This document shows positions 47,747 to 59,808 of a DNA stretch of 64,000 bases, piece by piece (the first letter of the stretch is position 1; each line of letters starts with the position of its first letter). The stretch lies in NCBI GenBank assembly GCA_964030475.1, contig CAXIPT010000002.1:2240827-2304826 (forward strand), in the 5' to 3' direction. Both the position numbers and the translations under genes were made by a program. The notes beneath the pieces are model-generated. The model was given only the letters and a program-made list of their open reading frames with translations. It was not told the DNA's origin and made no database searches. Source of the DNA: Tethya wilhelma. Its lineage: Eukaryota; Porifera; Demospongiae; Tethyida; Tethyidae.

Positions 47747-47811
47747 CTGCAAAATTAATTGGAGACATAAAGTTATAGTCATGTCATTTTTTGTTGCATA
47801 CATACGTCTCA

Positions 47812-47877
47812 CACACACACTGTCACAAACACAAACACACAGTCACACATACACACACACACACACACGCACACACN

Positions 47878-47945
<68 letters not shown>

Positions 47946-47974
47946 GATACACACATGTATATGTATACATGCAC

Positions 47975-48009
<35 letters not shown>

Positions 48010-48010
48010 T
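47812..48010. repeat. (CA)n microsatellite
   Basis: About 200 bp of nearly pure CACACA with a single N at 47877; open frames of repeated His/Thr or Cys/Val across it are artefacts. It lies in gene C intron 3. Confidence 0.95.
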
Positions 48011-48186
48011 AAGTCTACGTATTTTAAGACAGTGTGTTCAATGATATGATTACATGTGTGCTAATAATATTTTCAATACTCATACATGTGCACAAAAATT
48101 TCCAAGCAAATCAAGTACTGCTAAGGTGTGTTAAACAAACAATTGTACCATCAATCATAACTTTATAGTCGCATATTTTTGTATAC

Positions 48187-48354
48187 CTGTAACAGGACCA
48201 GGATTTCTCTCCACATCTCCTGCTAGAAGGAGGAGCATCGCCACAACTAGAGTGGACAACTGGAGGATGAATTGTTGTGACATCACTCTAACTATGATGC
48301 TAAACATGGTCTTTGACTTTGTGGAAGTTGTGGCTATTGAATGTTGTAGAATTC
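48187..48354 (-). CDS. Gene C exon E3: hydrophobic leader ending in a 2A motif
   Basis: 168 bp, phase 1 on both sides (acceptor CCTCCAG, donor GTATAC). Reads TKSKTMFSIIVRVMSQQFI, then LQLSTLVVAMLLLLAG and GDVERNPGP at 48194-48220. Upstream residues differ from genes A and B, but the stretch from LSTLVVAM through NPGPVT is identical, so selection may hold the hydrophobic-2A unit. E1 and E2 were not found upstream; the retained acceptor suggests that they existed or that another first exon is used. A local ATG precedes the hydrophobic stretch (MFSIIV). Confidence 0.85.
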
Positions 48355-48426
48355 CTGGAGGAGATTTTAAAAGCAATTATGTTCAATGGATCGAGAAAGT
48401 ATAAATGTGGTCTACATGCATGGATA

Positions 48427-48749
48427 CAGTAGAACCTCAGTTATCTGGACCTTGTTTATCCGGAACCTCGATTATCCGTATCAAGCTAGAAGGCCAAAAT
48501 TTGGTTAATTAGAACAAAATTTTATAGACTCTGCCCACTTCTGAAGCTTGGCGCTTGCATGTGTCAGCCTACATTCAAGTGATTCAAGTCTAAACGAAGA
48601 AAAATACAATCTACCAGTGTTGTGACACGCTAAATAGTGCGAAAAACTATCGTGGCTACTGTTCCAATAAAAAATTTATTTCGAATATCCGGACTTTTTG
48701 TTTATCCAGCAAATAGTATGAAGGTGTCCGGATAACAGAGGTTCTACTG
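48427..48749. mobile_element. 323 bp pogo/Tigger-like MITE
   Basis: The ends read CAGTAGAACCTC-GTTATC and the complement, with TA on both sides (48425-48426, 48750-48751), and subterminal TTATCCGGA motifs. CAGTAGAACCTC-type ends with TA duplication are typical of pogo/Tigger non-autonomous elements (established pattern). No transposase. Confidence 0.85.
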
Positions 48750-49037
48750 TATAGGCAATCATGAACCCAATTTACTACTATTGTGGTCAGGCATTGCATG
48801 TATAGACACCCTCTAGCTCAAAATACTTGATTTGTGACTAATTTTTTAAGGCACTAACATTAAAATTTCTGCTGATTGCTCTAAAAATCAAAAAAGAACA
48901 ACTATATAGTTTTTAAAAAAAGGAACATAACTCTATAGGCGCACATGCACTCTTGTAGGGTTACGGTAGTTGTTTTGCCTCTGTGTGCGTGTTCCAATAT
49001 CTCAAGAACGACAGCTCAAATCTTTAAAAGTGGCATA

Positions 49038-49485
49038 CAGTAAAACCTGAGCTAACAGTCACCTGAGTGTGAGGTCACCTCTCTATTCCAGCCAAAAGCC
49101 TTGAGTCTCAATCTCTTGCTGTAAAAAACAATAGGCTGTCGATCTGTCTAATGTGGCTCTGTCTAATGCGTTATCCAGCCACTCAGTCCCGCCCAGACAG
49201 TAAACACAAGAACTTTATAATTGCACTCCGGTCGAACAGGAAACCACACTCCATACATAGAAAAATCTATGCACATTGAGCAATCACGTGTTGGCGCACA
49301 TAAGCAGTGAATTGGCAAATATTTCTTTGAATTGCCAAAATATAAAGAAACTCCCAGTATATTAAGCCCATTTCAACGCAAATACTATATTTGGCTGCAG
49401 CACAGAGGTTGACCTATATTCCAGCCATCTACCTAATCAGGCCAAATTAGCTTGACCCAAGGGTGACCGGATTAGACAGGTTTTA
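49038..49485. mobile_element. Degraded Tigger-like element
   Basis: Left end CAGTAAAACCTGAGCTAA after TA; right side GGTGACCGGATTAGACAGGT with the last bases lost. Internal TGTCTAATGCG motifs agree. Boundaries on the right are approximate. Confidence 0.65.
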
Positions 49486-50272
49486 TAAAGTAAATATTTA
49501 ATTATAATCAAGCTCTGAGGCCATAGCACACTTGCTGAACATAGCTACTTGTTTTGTAAGTCTGCATTAAAGCTGACTGAAAGATGAAAATGTTTTCACT
49601 TGACAGAATTTAAGGACAGCTGACTCCGGATCACTTTAATTTCTAGCTAATTTAAAAGTTAGCAAGCGTGCAATAAAACTCTTAGACTGTAATCTTCTAA
49701 ACATGCTTTTTGGGGATATAAATACAGTTTTATCACTGAATCTAAATGCATGCCAAGTGTTTTGAGAGCTGGTTTGGTAACAGAATTGATAGCTCAGTAT
49801 ATACCTCTTGCTTCCAAGCAGAAACTCTTCAGGGTCTATAGTGCATGCAACTTATTTGTATAATAATAATTGCATCCATGCCAAAATTATAGCACCAAGG
49901 GTTGAGCACCTTTGTTGCCTTTCATATTAAGTTGGTAACGGTACAATTGGTCATCATACAAGCCACTTCACCACACTATGAACATGTACCATAGCAGTTT
50001 TTATTCAGGGTGTTAAATTTACGGGGTTAATTTTCATGATTAAATCATAAACTCCAAAAATAAATATTTTATTAAATAATATTTAAACGTCAGTTTAAAT
50101 GGAGTTAATTGCCAAATGATGGGTCACTCCCTGGGTGTGGCCATGCTGTAGAGGGTGGAGCTTAGAGTTAGCATAAAGTGCATGGGCACGCAGGCAGCCA
50201 TCTCACAGTCATTGTACTAAGCACATAATTAGCTGCTTGCTGCAAAGAGTTATTCGGCCTGGAACGCAAAGA
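49486..50272. other. Spacer, no gene seen
   Basis: AT-rich sequence with no reading frame of note. The last 150 bases before 50273 may be the promoter or 5' UTR of the plus-strand exon that follows. Confidence 0.4.
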
Positions 50273-50582
50273 ATGCCACCAAAGAAACCTACGAAGTCTA
50301 AGGCTATGCGAGTAAACCCGACAGCCACTCGCCGATCTGGACGGGCTTCTACACGCGTCGCAACGGCAGCCACCAACGCAGTCGCTACTGCCGCCAACGA
50401 CCAGGAAGGAGGAGGCATTGGCTCAGGAGTTGTGCAACAGGTCACGTTGGAGCTAGACGAGTTGTTACAGCTGGTTAAGTCGCAGGTCCAAGCGGAGCTC
50501 GCAGAACAGAGGGAAACGATCTCGAACACACCCGCCGCTCAGTCACAGCAACAATCTACCTCCACAGCTCTGAGCAATCCAG
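50273..50582 (+). CDS. First exon of an unrecognised basic, coiled-coil protein
   Basis: Starts at an ATG (MPPKKPTKSKAMRVNPTATR) and ends at a good donor, CCAG/GTACTG. The product is Lys/Arg-rich at the N terminus, then Ala/Thr-rich, with a short Glu/Gln/Leu helix (LELDELLQLVKSQVQAELAE) and a Ser/Gln end. GC content is higher than in the neighbours. No further exon was found in the window, so the rest may lie in a gap or be missing. The basic head and coiled coil would fit a mobile-element accessory protein or a chromatin protein; neither can be shown. Confidence 0.45.
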
Positions 50583-50946
50583 GTACTGACTATTATAGTA
50601 TAACAAACTATCGGTGCATGCTTTGCGCATAATTTGGTATGCCTACAGCTATATGGTTCAGGCGCTGGCAGCATATTCAATGTTAGACGGCCACGTATAT
50701 TCATGGCTACTCGTACTACGTGGAGCACACAGCTAATGCAAAGGCGCTAAGACTGTGGCTTGCCAACCACATGCACACGGCGTGCTGGGACTGCCCCACA
50801 CTGCAATACTAGCCTTTATTGTATATCTCCTAGGAGACAGAGATACCTGTATTCTCACATACAGAAAGCCTTACAAGTACTGTACTCCAGTTGGGTATAC
50901 TGTTTGTATAGTTTACCTATTCATTAACAGTGATATACAATAAGTC

Positions 50947-51018
50947 AGTTATAGCATGGGCCCAGTGCTGTATTGGCCCAGGGTGGGCCAATACAGCACA
51001 GAGGCCCATGCTATAACT
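50947..51018. repeat. 72 bp near-perfect hairpin
   Basis: AGTTATAGCATGGGCC pairs with GGCCCATGCTATAACT, and TGCTGTATTGGCCCA with TGGGCCAATACAGCA. Could be a tiny MITE or a structured RNA; no target duplication visible. Confidence 0.8.
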
Positions 51019-51158
51019 ATGACGTATAAGGTTACCAGGGGATGGGTCTTGTGGGCAGCCTGGCGAACAACCACAACTATCAGACTCAGCACCCACATGC
51101 ATCACANTACAATTATAATTGAACTAATGGTGTATATAATAAGTCTGTATATTCCAAG

Positions 51159-53466
51159 TCAAGGTGAATGTGGTAGTGTTCTTTGGTAAATGTAAAAAAA
51201 GTAAATTCCACGTTTCACTAAATCTACCTTTTGTAAATAATCAACTGCTCCATTGCAATTGCCATTGTCAGTGGTGTTCCATGCAATGAAGAGACATCTG
51301 GAGAACACTTTAACTGCTCTATAAAGAATTTTACAATGTTGAGATGACCACATACAGCAGCATTATGAAGTGGACTGGTTTCAAATTTGTCCACACTCAT
51401 CGGGTTATAACCACAATCTAAGGTTAAATATTTGACAACTTCTATTTGTCCAGCAGCTGCTGCAGTGTGAAGAGGAGTAGCTTGAATGCTGTTCAACGGT
51501 AAGGAGCTGGATTTCACAAAGTTATCAATCAAATATCTCATTACATTCATGTGCCCTTCTTGTGCTGCACAATGAAGTGGTGTCAATCCATTTCCTCCAG
51601 GAATATGAGGATCACAATTTAGTGTAGTAATGAAATATTTCACAACAGACAATTGTCCACTCATTGCAGCAGTATGAATAGGAACATTTCCAAAAATATC
51701 TTTACAAACTGGATCACATCTTTGTTGTGTGGTAAGCAACTTGATAGCTTCTATCCATCCATTTCCAGCAGCATAGTGAAGAGGAGTTGAGTTTTGAAAA
51801 TCCAAAGCAGAAATATTACAATTTGCATCTGCAATTAAGAATTTAATGATCTCTACATATCCCTTCCCTGATGCAATATGAATAAGAGCTTTATGGTTTT
51901 TTCCAGGAATGTTTGGATCACATTTACAGTTAGTGATGAAGAATTTCAACACTTCCAAGTGATTGTTAAGTGTAGCAACATGAAGTGGAGTATTGCCTTT
52001 AATGTCTCTGGAAGTTGAATCGCACTTCCTACTTTGTTTTTAGCAACTCAACGATATTCAATTGTCCATTTCGAGATGCAATATGAAGGGGTGTAGCTTT
52101 GTTATCATCTTGTGGTGAGAGGTTGCAATTTGTTTTATTGATTAAATACTGCATGATGTCCACATGTTCATATTCTACTGCAAAATGAAGTGGTGTATAA
52201 CCATTCCAGCCAAGAATGTTTGGATCACATTTAAGGTCTGTGATAAAAAATTCAACACTTCCAAGTGATTATTTAGAGTAGCTTCATGAAGAGGAGTGTT
52301 GCCATTCATGTCTCTGGAAGTTGGATCACATTTTCTGCCTTGTTTGAGCAGCAACTTAACAATATTCAATTGTCCATTTCGAGCTGCAACATGAAGAGGA
52401 GTAGCTTTGCTATCATCCTGTGATGAGAGGTTGCATTTTGTAATAATATTATTGGTCAAATACTTCACGATATCTACGTGTCCATGTTCTATTGCAACAT
52501 GAAGTAGTGTATACCCATTTCCACCAGAAAGGTTTGGATCACATTTAAGGTCAGTGATGAAGAATTTGAGTGCATTCAAGTGATCATTTAGAATAGCTTC
52601 GTGGAGAGGAGTGTCACCATCAGCATGTCTACAATATGGATCACACCTTTTCTCCAATGTCAAATATTTAATGGCATCAAGTTGCCCATTTGCGGCAGCA
52701 GAATGGAGAGGAGTTACTTCATCAACATTCATTTGCAAGGGGTTACAATTTGCACTGTCAATCAAATACTTCATGACATCAATGTCCACGTTGAGCCGCA
52801 GCATGAAGAGGGGTCATTAAATTTTGGCCAGGAATGCTAGGGTCACAGTTTAAAATTGTGATGAAATACTTTACTACAGCTAAGTGGCCACGTAGAGCGG
52901 CATCATGAAGGGGAGTATTGCCATTCACATCTCTACAGGCTGGGTCACATTTTTTATCTATAAGCAATTGTACCACTTTTAGATGTCCATTTCTAGCGGC
53001 AGAGTGAAGAGGAGTGGATTCATCATCATTTTTAGGTGAGAGATTGCATTTTTCACAGTTTAGTATACATTTTACTATATCCAAATGCTGCAACATGAAG
53101 TGGTGTAAATCCATGAGGTACAGATGGCATATTCGGAACAAGGTTCAGCTCAAACACTAAAAAAAATACTGTAGCTAAATGGCCATTAATAGCAGCATAG
53201 TGGAGTAAATCCTCTACAGTCTCTATAAGATGGATCACAGCCTTTTTCAACTAAAAGTCTGACAGCTTCTGTACGTCCATGCATGCTTAGTAGCATTAAA
53301 AAGAGGAGTTGCCTTTTCACCATCTAGAGAGTCTGAGGGGTTGCACTTCAAGTAATCAACAAAATACCTAATGACATCCAAATGTCCATAAAGAGCAGCA
53401 AGATGTAAAGGTGTAGAACCACCTTTTCCAATATAATTTGGATCACAATTTAATTCTGATATGAGA
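51159..53466 (-). pseudogene. Gene F: partial ankyrin duplicate
   Basis: About 22 ankyrin repeats closely matching gene C from its position 42005 downward, so a partial duplicate. Breaks include a shift near 53210, a small loss near 52788 (MTPLHAAAQRGH running into DVMKYLIDSANC), a shift near 52250 and others. Unlike gene C it continues past DDSK with ATPLHVAARNGQLNIVKLLL and ends with the family tail VDYLQKVDLVKRGIYFFY, reached through a frameshift near 51240. The 5' side is cut at 53466, next to a foldback repeat. No Death or E6 exon. Confidence 0.85.
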
Positions 53467-53506
53467 AAGAACTCAGCCTGACATCAAAATATACCATTCG
53501 AAAGAT

Positions 53507-53765
53507 CTCTTCACGCGAATCAGAATGGTACTGATCCCAGCTCAATACGACCTTCCTAGGCTGAAATATTCTTGATAATGTGTTGAGAACCTATATTATT
53601 ATACAGTGAGATGAGAAACCAAGAACCTAAAACCATCATTCGTGATGAGAAACCAAGAACCCAGCAACACATTACCAAGCCTATCTCAGCCTAGGAAGGT
53701 TGTATTGAAATGGGACTGGCACCATTGTGGTCAGAGTGATGAGAGCTTTCAAATGATATGGTAAT
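53507..53765. repeat. Foldback repeat at the gene F break
   Basis: Arms of about 95 bp (CCTTCCTAGGCTGA and TCAGCCTAGGAAGG; CATTCGAAAGATCTCTTCAC and its imperfect complement) around a centre that repeats GATGAGAAACCAAGAACC. Sits 40 bp from where gene F loses homology to gene C, so it may have taken part in that break. Confidence 0.75.
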
Positions 53766-53811
53766 TTACTTGTGGAATTGGAAAATGGTAATTTTTGTCA
53801 AAATCCTACTT

Positions 53812-54368
53812 AACACATTATGCATGGAATTGGTCTTCCGTTTATATGAGAGGGTGCTAAAATTCACTATAAGTTTTTGTAAAATTTCAGCATACAAGTC
53901 TTAATTATTTCAAATCTTGACAAATTTTACATAAAGTGTCCAAAGTTGAACAAAGATGTGTGAATTCTGACATGGGAATACAAATTTGTACACCCTAATT
54001 GACCTGACCAATGGTATATATATAAATTTGTACAAATTTTTTACATCTTGAGTGGGTGTACAAATTTGTACACCCTTCAAAATTTGAAAGTGTACAAATT
54101 TGTATACTCTTCGTAATTTTGGAGGTGTACAAATTTGTACACCTCATAGATATGCAACATTTCACTTTGTTTAGCTAAATTCTAGTAAAATAGCTAAAGC
54201 TAAATTCTTACATTCTAAAGATGATAATTTTTTTCTGGCAAAAGCAGCATGTTATTTTTTAGCAATTTTTTTTCAGTTTTAAGTTTAAAAATGTCGAAAT
54301 TTACCAAAAAGTCTACAAAATTTAGCAAGCCCTACTTCATAAACGGAAGGGTAATTTCATAATGTGTT
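53812..54368. mobile_element. 557 bp MITE, copy 2, inverted
   Basis: Same ends (AACACATTATG / CATAATGTGTT) and same GTACAAATTTGTAC palindromes as 7764-8296, in reverse orientation. Sequence differences are modest, including small indels in the centre. The target duplication is not clear here. Confidence 0.9.
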
Positions 54369-54587
54369 AGGGGTGGTGTATCCTTAGCAACTATCACATA
54401 CGACGGAGTAAGACACAGTGTATCTAGTGAGAGCAGTGACTGCAATAAAGTAAATAAACAAAAGAAGAAATGATTACTTTAGCTAATTTAAAATAAATTA
54501 CGTACTTTGAAAGTCCAACACAACCACAATAAGGATGATGTATCTTTTGCCAATGTCATGTCAGTAGAGTAAGACATGGCGTNATAC

Positions 54588-55132
54588 TCAAATCAGTCAA
54601 ACCAGGCTGTATAGAGCTAACACTCCAGGTTCCTCCCTCAATCTATGAGGAATTATTCCCTCTTTCCTCTCAACAAGAAGCAGCTCTAGCAGCTCTTGGA
54701 GTGATTAGGATCTCAGCCAGTGCCTACCAGTATCCATCTAGTGGAGGTATAGGTCATGATAGTGACCATAGAGATGATCCTGAATCTGATGATGGAGCTG
54801 GTGGAGATGTACTCGACTCACATTCTCAAGATGACGATGTTAGGAACAAGGAACGTCAGCCTAAGGTTGGTGATAAACATGGTGGTAAAACTGAAGACAG
54901 AAAACACTCATCTTCATTTGATGATGGAAGTGATGATATTGATGACGATAAGAGTACAGCTAGAGTAGCTGAGAGTCAGGCACCCAGTGAATACCAGCAC
55001 TCATTGCTTCAAAAGGAGGTGAGGCATCAAGGTCAGACAGATGATGATAAACCAAACGAAAAAGGTAGCGATTCAGGAATTGGTACTCACAGTAGCACTA
55101 CTACTATGGCTGAAATTTTGGAATGCAGAAAG
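54588..55132 (+). CDS. Gene E exon E6, 3' part
   Basis: Homology to the other E6 copies begins five bases after the N at 54583 (KSVKPGCIELTLQVPPSIYE), so the missing 5' part may lie in an unsequenced gap rather than being lost. It continues through PLSSQQEAALAALGV, the acidic tail with SHSQDDDVRNKER and the end MAEILECRK at a GTAATT donor. This stretch has no break. The preceding 54369-54582 shows nothing recognisable. Confidence 0.8.
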
Positions 55133-55198
55133 GTAATTGCTAGTGTATGAGATTTATCAGAATCATGCATGCATGACATTTTTGTATCATTATTGCAG

Positions 55199-58100
55199 GA
55201 CATTATAGAAGAACATGGTAACAATCCTTACGAAAATCAAATTAATTTTGAAGGCATAAATACAGCCAAGAAGCTAAAAGAACCTGGTGTGCAAACTGTT
55301 GAAGATTCCGAAGACAGTGGGTCTATAACTTTATTGCATGTGGCTGCATGTCTTGGAACAATTGAAGATATCAAACATCTGATTGAAAAAGGAGCATATG
55401 ATCCTCAACTGCAAGATATGTATCGAAATACTCCTCTTCACTATGCAGTAAGAAGACATCACATGGATATAATACGGTATCTTATTGAAGTACAAAACTG
55501 CAACCCAACTGTTGTTGGTGAATATGGTGAGACTACACTTCACCTAGCAGCTCGATTAGGACATCTTGACATTGTAGAATATCTGATTGTTGAGTGTGGT
55601 GTTGATCCAATGTGGGAGGATGAGAAAAAGAATATTACTCCATTACATTCGGCTAGTATTGGAGGAAATCTAGATGTTGTGGTTTTCTTAATCGATAAGT
55701 TTAAAGTTTTCCTTCATCTTCAAGAAATTTTAAGTGATAGAGCAAAGAATGGATTCACCCCTCTTCATTATTCAGTGTATTATAACCATATAGCAGTTGT
55801 AAAATTGCTCATTGAAGAATTAAAGTGTGATCCAAATATCCTTGCAAATGATAGTACAGCTCCTCTTCATTTAGCAGCTTATGAAGGACATATGGACATT
55901 ATAAAGTACTTGATCGAGACTGAAACCTGCAATCTTTCACAAGTAGACAATACTGGGGCTACTCCTCTCCACTTTGCTTCTAGTAATGGGCAACTAGATG
56001 CTGTCAAGTTACTATCATTCGATTACGGCTGTGATACCTCTTGTAAGGATAAGCATGGAAACACTCCTTTACATACTGCTGTACTCAAAGGCCACCTACA
56101 TGTAGTAAAGCTTTTCATCAATGAGTTAAAATGTGATCCTAACATCCCTGGTGATAAAGGATTGGCACCTCTTTTTTCTGCAGCTCAAGAAGGACACATA
56201 GATATATTGAAATATCTGATTGAAATGCCAAGATGTATTCCTTCTCAAGTAGACAATGAAGGAGCTACTCCACTTCACTTTGCTACTAAGAGTGGACAAC
56301 TAGAAGCAGTCAAGTTACTGTTGTTCACCTATGGTTATGATCCATCTTGTAGGAACAATCATGGATACACACCTTTACTTATTGCTGCACTCAATGGTCA
56401 TCTACATATAGTAAAGCTTTTCATTGATGAGTTTGAATGTGATCCTAATATCAGTGGAAATAATGGCTTTACCCCTCTTCATGCTGCATCTCTAGGGGGA
56501 CACACGGACATAATGAAATACTTAGTTGAAAGTTTGAAATGCATTGCTTCTCAAGTAGACAATGTTGGAACTTCTTCTCTTCACTTTGCTACAAAAAGTG
56601 GAAAACTAGAAGCTGTGAAGTTATTATATCAATCAAGTATGGTTGTGATCCGTCTTGTATGGACAGGAATGAAACCACTCCTTTACATGTTGCAGCACTT
56701 AATGGTCACATACATATAGTAAAATTTTTCATTGATGAGTTGCAATGTGATCCTAATATCCCTGGTAAAAATGGATTAACACCTCTTCATGCTGCAGCTC
56801 AACAGGGTTGTGTGGCTACAATGAAATGCTTAATTGAAAGTGTGAAATGTTTTCCTTCTAAAGTAGACATTGATGGAGCTACTCCTCTTCATTCCGCTGC
56901 TAGTAATGGACAACTTGAAGCTGTTAAATTACTCTCATTAGATTATAATTTTGATCCATCTTGTAGAGCTAAAAATGGAAACACTCCTTTGCATATGGCA
57001 GCACTTAAAGGTCATTTACATGTAGTACAACTTTTCATCAATGAGTTGAAATGTGATCCAAACATCTGTGACAATAATGGATTGACACCTCTTCATGCTG
57101 CAACTCAAAAGGGAAATGTAGATATAATGAAATACTTAATTGAAACTGTGAAGTGCAATCCTTCTCAAGCAGATTATTCTGGAGCTACTTCTCTCCACAT
57201 AGCTGCTAGAGAAGGACAACTTGATGCTTTTAAGTTACTAACACTCAACAATGGCTGTCATCCATCTTGCATAAACAAGGATGGATATACCCCATTGCAC
57301 GTGGCGGCTTTGTTTGGTCACTTAGTTATCATAAAATATTTGATTGAAGAATTAAAATGTGATCCTAACATTGCTGCTAAAACAGGAATAACACCTCTTC
57401 ATGCTGCAGCTCAAGAGGGACATGTGTGTATAATAAAATACTTAATGAAATGTCCGAAATGTACTCCTTCTCGGGTAGACAATGATGGACATACTCTACT
57501 TCATTTTGCTGCTAGTAAAGGACACCTAAATGTTGTGAAGTTGCTAACTTTAAACTATGGTTACTCGGTTTGTATTGATTACAAAGGAGACACCCCTTTA
57601 CATGAGGCTGCACTCCATGGTCACATTTCTGTAGTAAAATTCTTCATTGAAGAGTTAAAGTATAATCCAAATTCTCATCTTTATTATCGGACTCCTCTTC
57701 ATACTGCCGCTCAAAGTGGGCATTTGAACTTAATTAAGTACTTGATTGAAAGTGTAAAGTGCAATCCCTCACAGAAGGACACTGGTGGAGGTAGTCCTCT
57801 TCACCATGCTGCATTGAGAGGTCAAGTAGGAGCTGTTAGGTTGCTAAGATTAGACTATGGTTGTGATCTGTCTTGTACAAACAGAGATGGAAATACTCCT
57901 TTACACATTGCAGTAATTTATGATCACTTGCTTCTAGTAAAACTGTTCATTGAGGAACTAAAATGTGATCCTAACATCCCTGGTAGTAATGGAGCCACAC
58001 CTCTTTATGTTGCAGCACAAGAGGGCCATGTAGACATAATGAAGTATTTAATTGATTGTGTTAAATGCAACCCTTCACATATAGTAAACAGTTTTGAAGT

Positions 58101-58425
58101 TGCTCCCATTCATGTCGCTGCTTTGAAGGGGCACCTAGAAGCTGTTAGGTTATTAGTATTGGACAAAAGCTGTAACCCTATGTGCAAAAATAAATTTGGA
58201 ATGACTCCTCTCCATCATGCTGCAGAACATGGTCATCTAAATATTATAAAGTTTTATATAGAGAATCTTGGGTATCGCTCAGATGTTATATCATCCGTGG
58301 AGACACTGTTAAGCATATCAACTATTAAAGGATATTACAAGATAGTGAAGTATTTGCAGGCAGTTCAGTTAGTGAAAAGTGGAATTATGTTTTATAGAAT
58401 TTTCACAAATACAACAATGTTATAA
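55199..58425 (+). pseudogene. Gene E exon E7: ankyrin array with one frameshift
   Basis: Follows a 66 bp intron (55133-55198, acceptor TATTGCAG) and starts DIIEEHGNNPYENQ, phase 0. About 30 ankyrin repeats with the shared N-terminal block (LQDMYRNTPLHYAVRRHHMD) and the three-type cycle. A two-base insertion (TA) at about 56625-56628 shifts the frame inside KLLSIKYG; otherwise the exon is open over 1,070 codons and ends with the family tail VKYLQAVQLVKSGIMFYRIF. With one small defect and a proper 3' end this is, with gene B, the copy closest to function; a sequence error would be enough to explain the break. Confidence 0.85.
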
Positions 58426-59038
58426 TACTGACAAATTTAGTATAATTATGTGTATAATATTATAAATTATAGTGCACTTATTAATGACTCAATAATATTA
58501 CAAAAATAATTCTTTAATGAATATTGTTTATTATATGTAGCATACGTATTCAAACTGATCTGACCATGCTCATCTAAACTTTAAAGATTATTAATAGGAT
58601 ATACTACATGATTCCAGACAATTAATCATGGTTTAAAAGCTTTTAGACCATGATTGTCCGGAATCATGTACAGTATACCCTATAATATTATTGTCCCAGC
58701 CTCCCATGCAGGCCAATATTATATATTTAATACTGAATCCATTTGCTTACAAGTTAGCTACAACATGCATCTGAAGTCCAAGATGAAATCTGCATAATCA
58801 TAGTTAATTTTAGCATGACCACTACATACAAATTAAAAAATGAAAAAATGGTTGACACCGCTAGCTACCAAAGTCAGGGTTGCTGTTCTGGAGGGTGGCT
58901 ATGCCAGTTTAGAAAACATTGGAGTTCCACTACCAGTCTGTTTTCAACTGCAACAGTATCAGTTAAAGCTGGCCCAAGCCCACTGGACTGCAAGGCAATC
59001 TTCTCACTGGCTTTTCTATGTCATTCTTCTAGCCAGCC
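58426..59038. other. Spacer with short foldback at 58600-58690
   Basis: Contains an inverted repeat, ATGATTCC-GACAATTAATCATGG and its imperfect complement, around TTTAAAAGCTTTTA. A frame at 58840-59046 (GGYASLENIGVPLPVCF) may be the 5' part of the degraded frame that follows, but it is not in phase with it. Confidence 0.5.
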
Positions 59039-59662
59039 CTGGATAAAGACTTACCTGCCACCAAACTGATCAAGAAAGATAAGAAATTAAAGAACAAGAA
59101 GTCAAAACATCGCTCTCCATCCATGCAAGTCTCTAATGTACTAGCCACCAAAAAGCCACTTACATCTCAGGCTTCTAAGACAACTACTAAACAGGTTCCA
59201 TCTAATGCCCACCCACCCTCTCAATCTCCTGGGTCTCCTGTGTCAACAGGACCTCAATCTTCACCATCTCAGGCTCCAACTAAAACTTCCTCCATTGTGG
59301 TGAGCCCTGGCCTCTCAAAGTGCAAAAACATCCAATATGAGTGTCGAGACAATACCGCTGGAGTCATCTATCAAACCACTGATGGGAAAGATGGGTGGAC
59401 ACCAGTAACTAAGAGAAGAAAGCAGAGGTCGGTCAGGCTTAATACTCTGAGCGAATCAAGTAGCGAAAGTGGATCTGAGCTAGATATCTCATGTACGAGA
59501 CGCGTCGAATATGAAGAGAGAAATGGGACACCTGGACTCCAACTCTACCGGAGAGGCCCTCCATTGCCAAATTGGACTCCAATCAAAGTGACACCATATT
59601 CTAGATCTGCTATTGCAAACAGCACTAGGTCAAAAACCTCAGCTAGGAGTATCATTTCGTAA
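59039..59662 (+). CDS. Unrecognised Ser/Pro-rich frame, possibly from a mobile element
   Basis: Open from a TAG at 59036-59038, with a first ATG at 59123. Reads PALDKDLPATKLIKKDKKLK, a Ser/Thr/Pro-rich middle, and a more ordered end with WTPVTKRRKQRSVRL, SSSESGSELDIS and GPPLPNWTPIKVTPYS. Two W-T-P motifs recur. Codon content looks coding, but I know no family, and there is no start context or partner exon. A gag-like or C-terminal retroelement remnant is one option because repeats lie on its 3' side. Confidence 0.4.
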   Translation: MDKDLPATKLIKKDKKLKNKKSKHRSPSMQVSNVLATKKPLTSQASKTTTKQVPSNAHPPSQSPGSPVSTGPQSSPSQAPTKTSSIVVSPGLSKCKNIQYECRDNTAGVIYQTTDGKDGWTPVTKRRKQRSVRLNTLSESSSESGSELDISCTRRVEYEERNGTPGLQLYRRGPPLPNWTPIKVTPYSRSAIANSTRSKTSARSIIS

Positions 59663-59808
59663 TATTAGTTCACTAGCTTTATATTAGTTTCAGGCTGCTA
59701 GTACAGTTGACCTTCAGCACATTGTCAAAAACTGAGTCTTCATTTTTCATCCTGACATGCCACTTCAAATCCATTACGTACCTTGTACTTTGTGTTGTAA
59801 AGCAATCA

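Noticed and set aside
47812..48012. Overlapping open frames of His/Thr and Cys/Val repeats on both strands
   Set aside because: They are translations of a (CA)n microsatellite containing an N.
53212..54600. Genes F and E as one gene across the N at 54583
   Set aside because: They are on opposite strands and their E6/E7 parts belong to different subfamilies.
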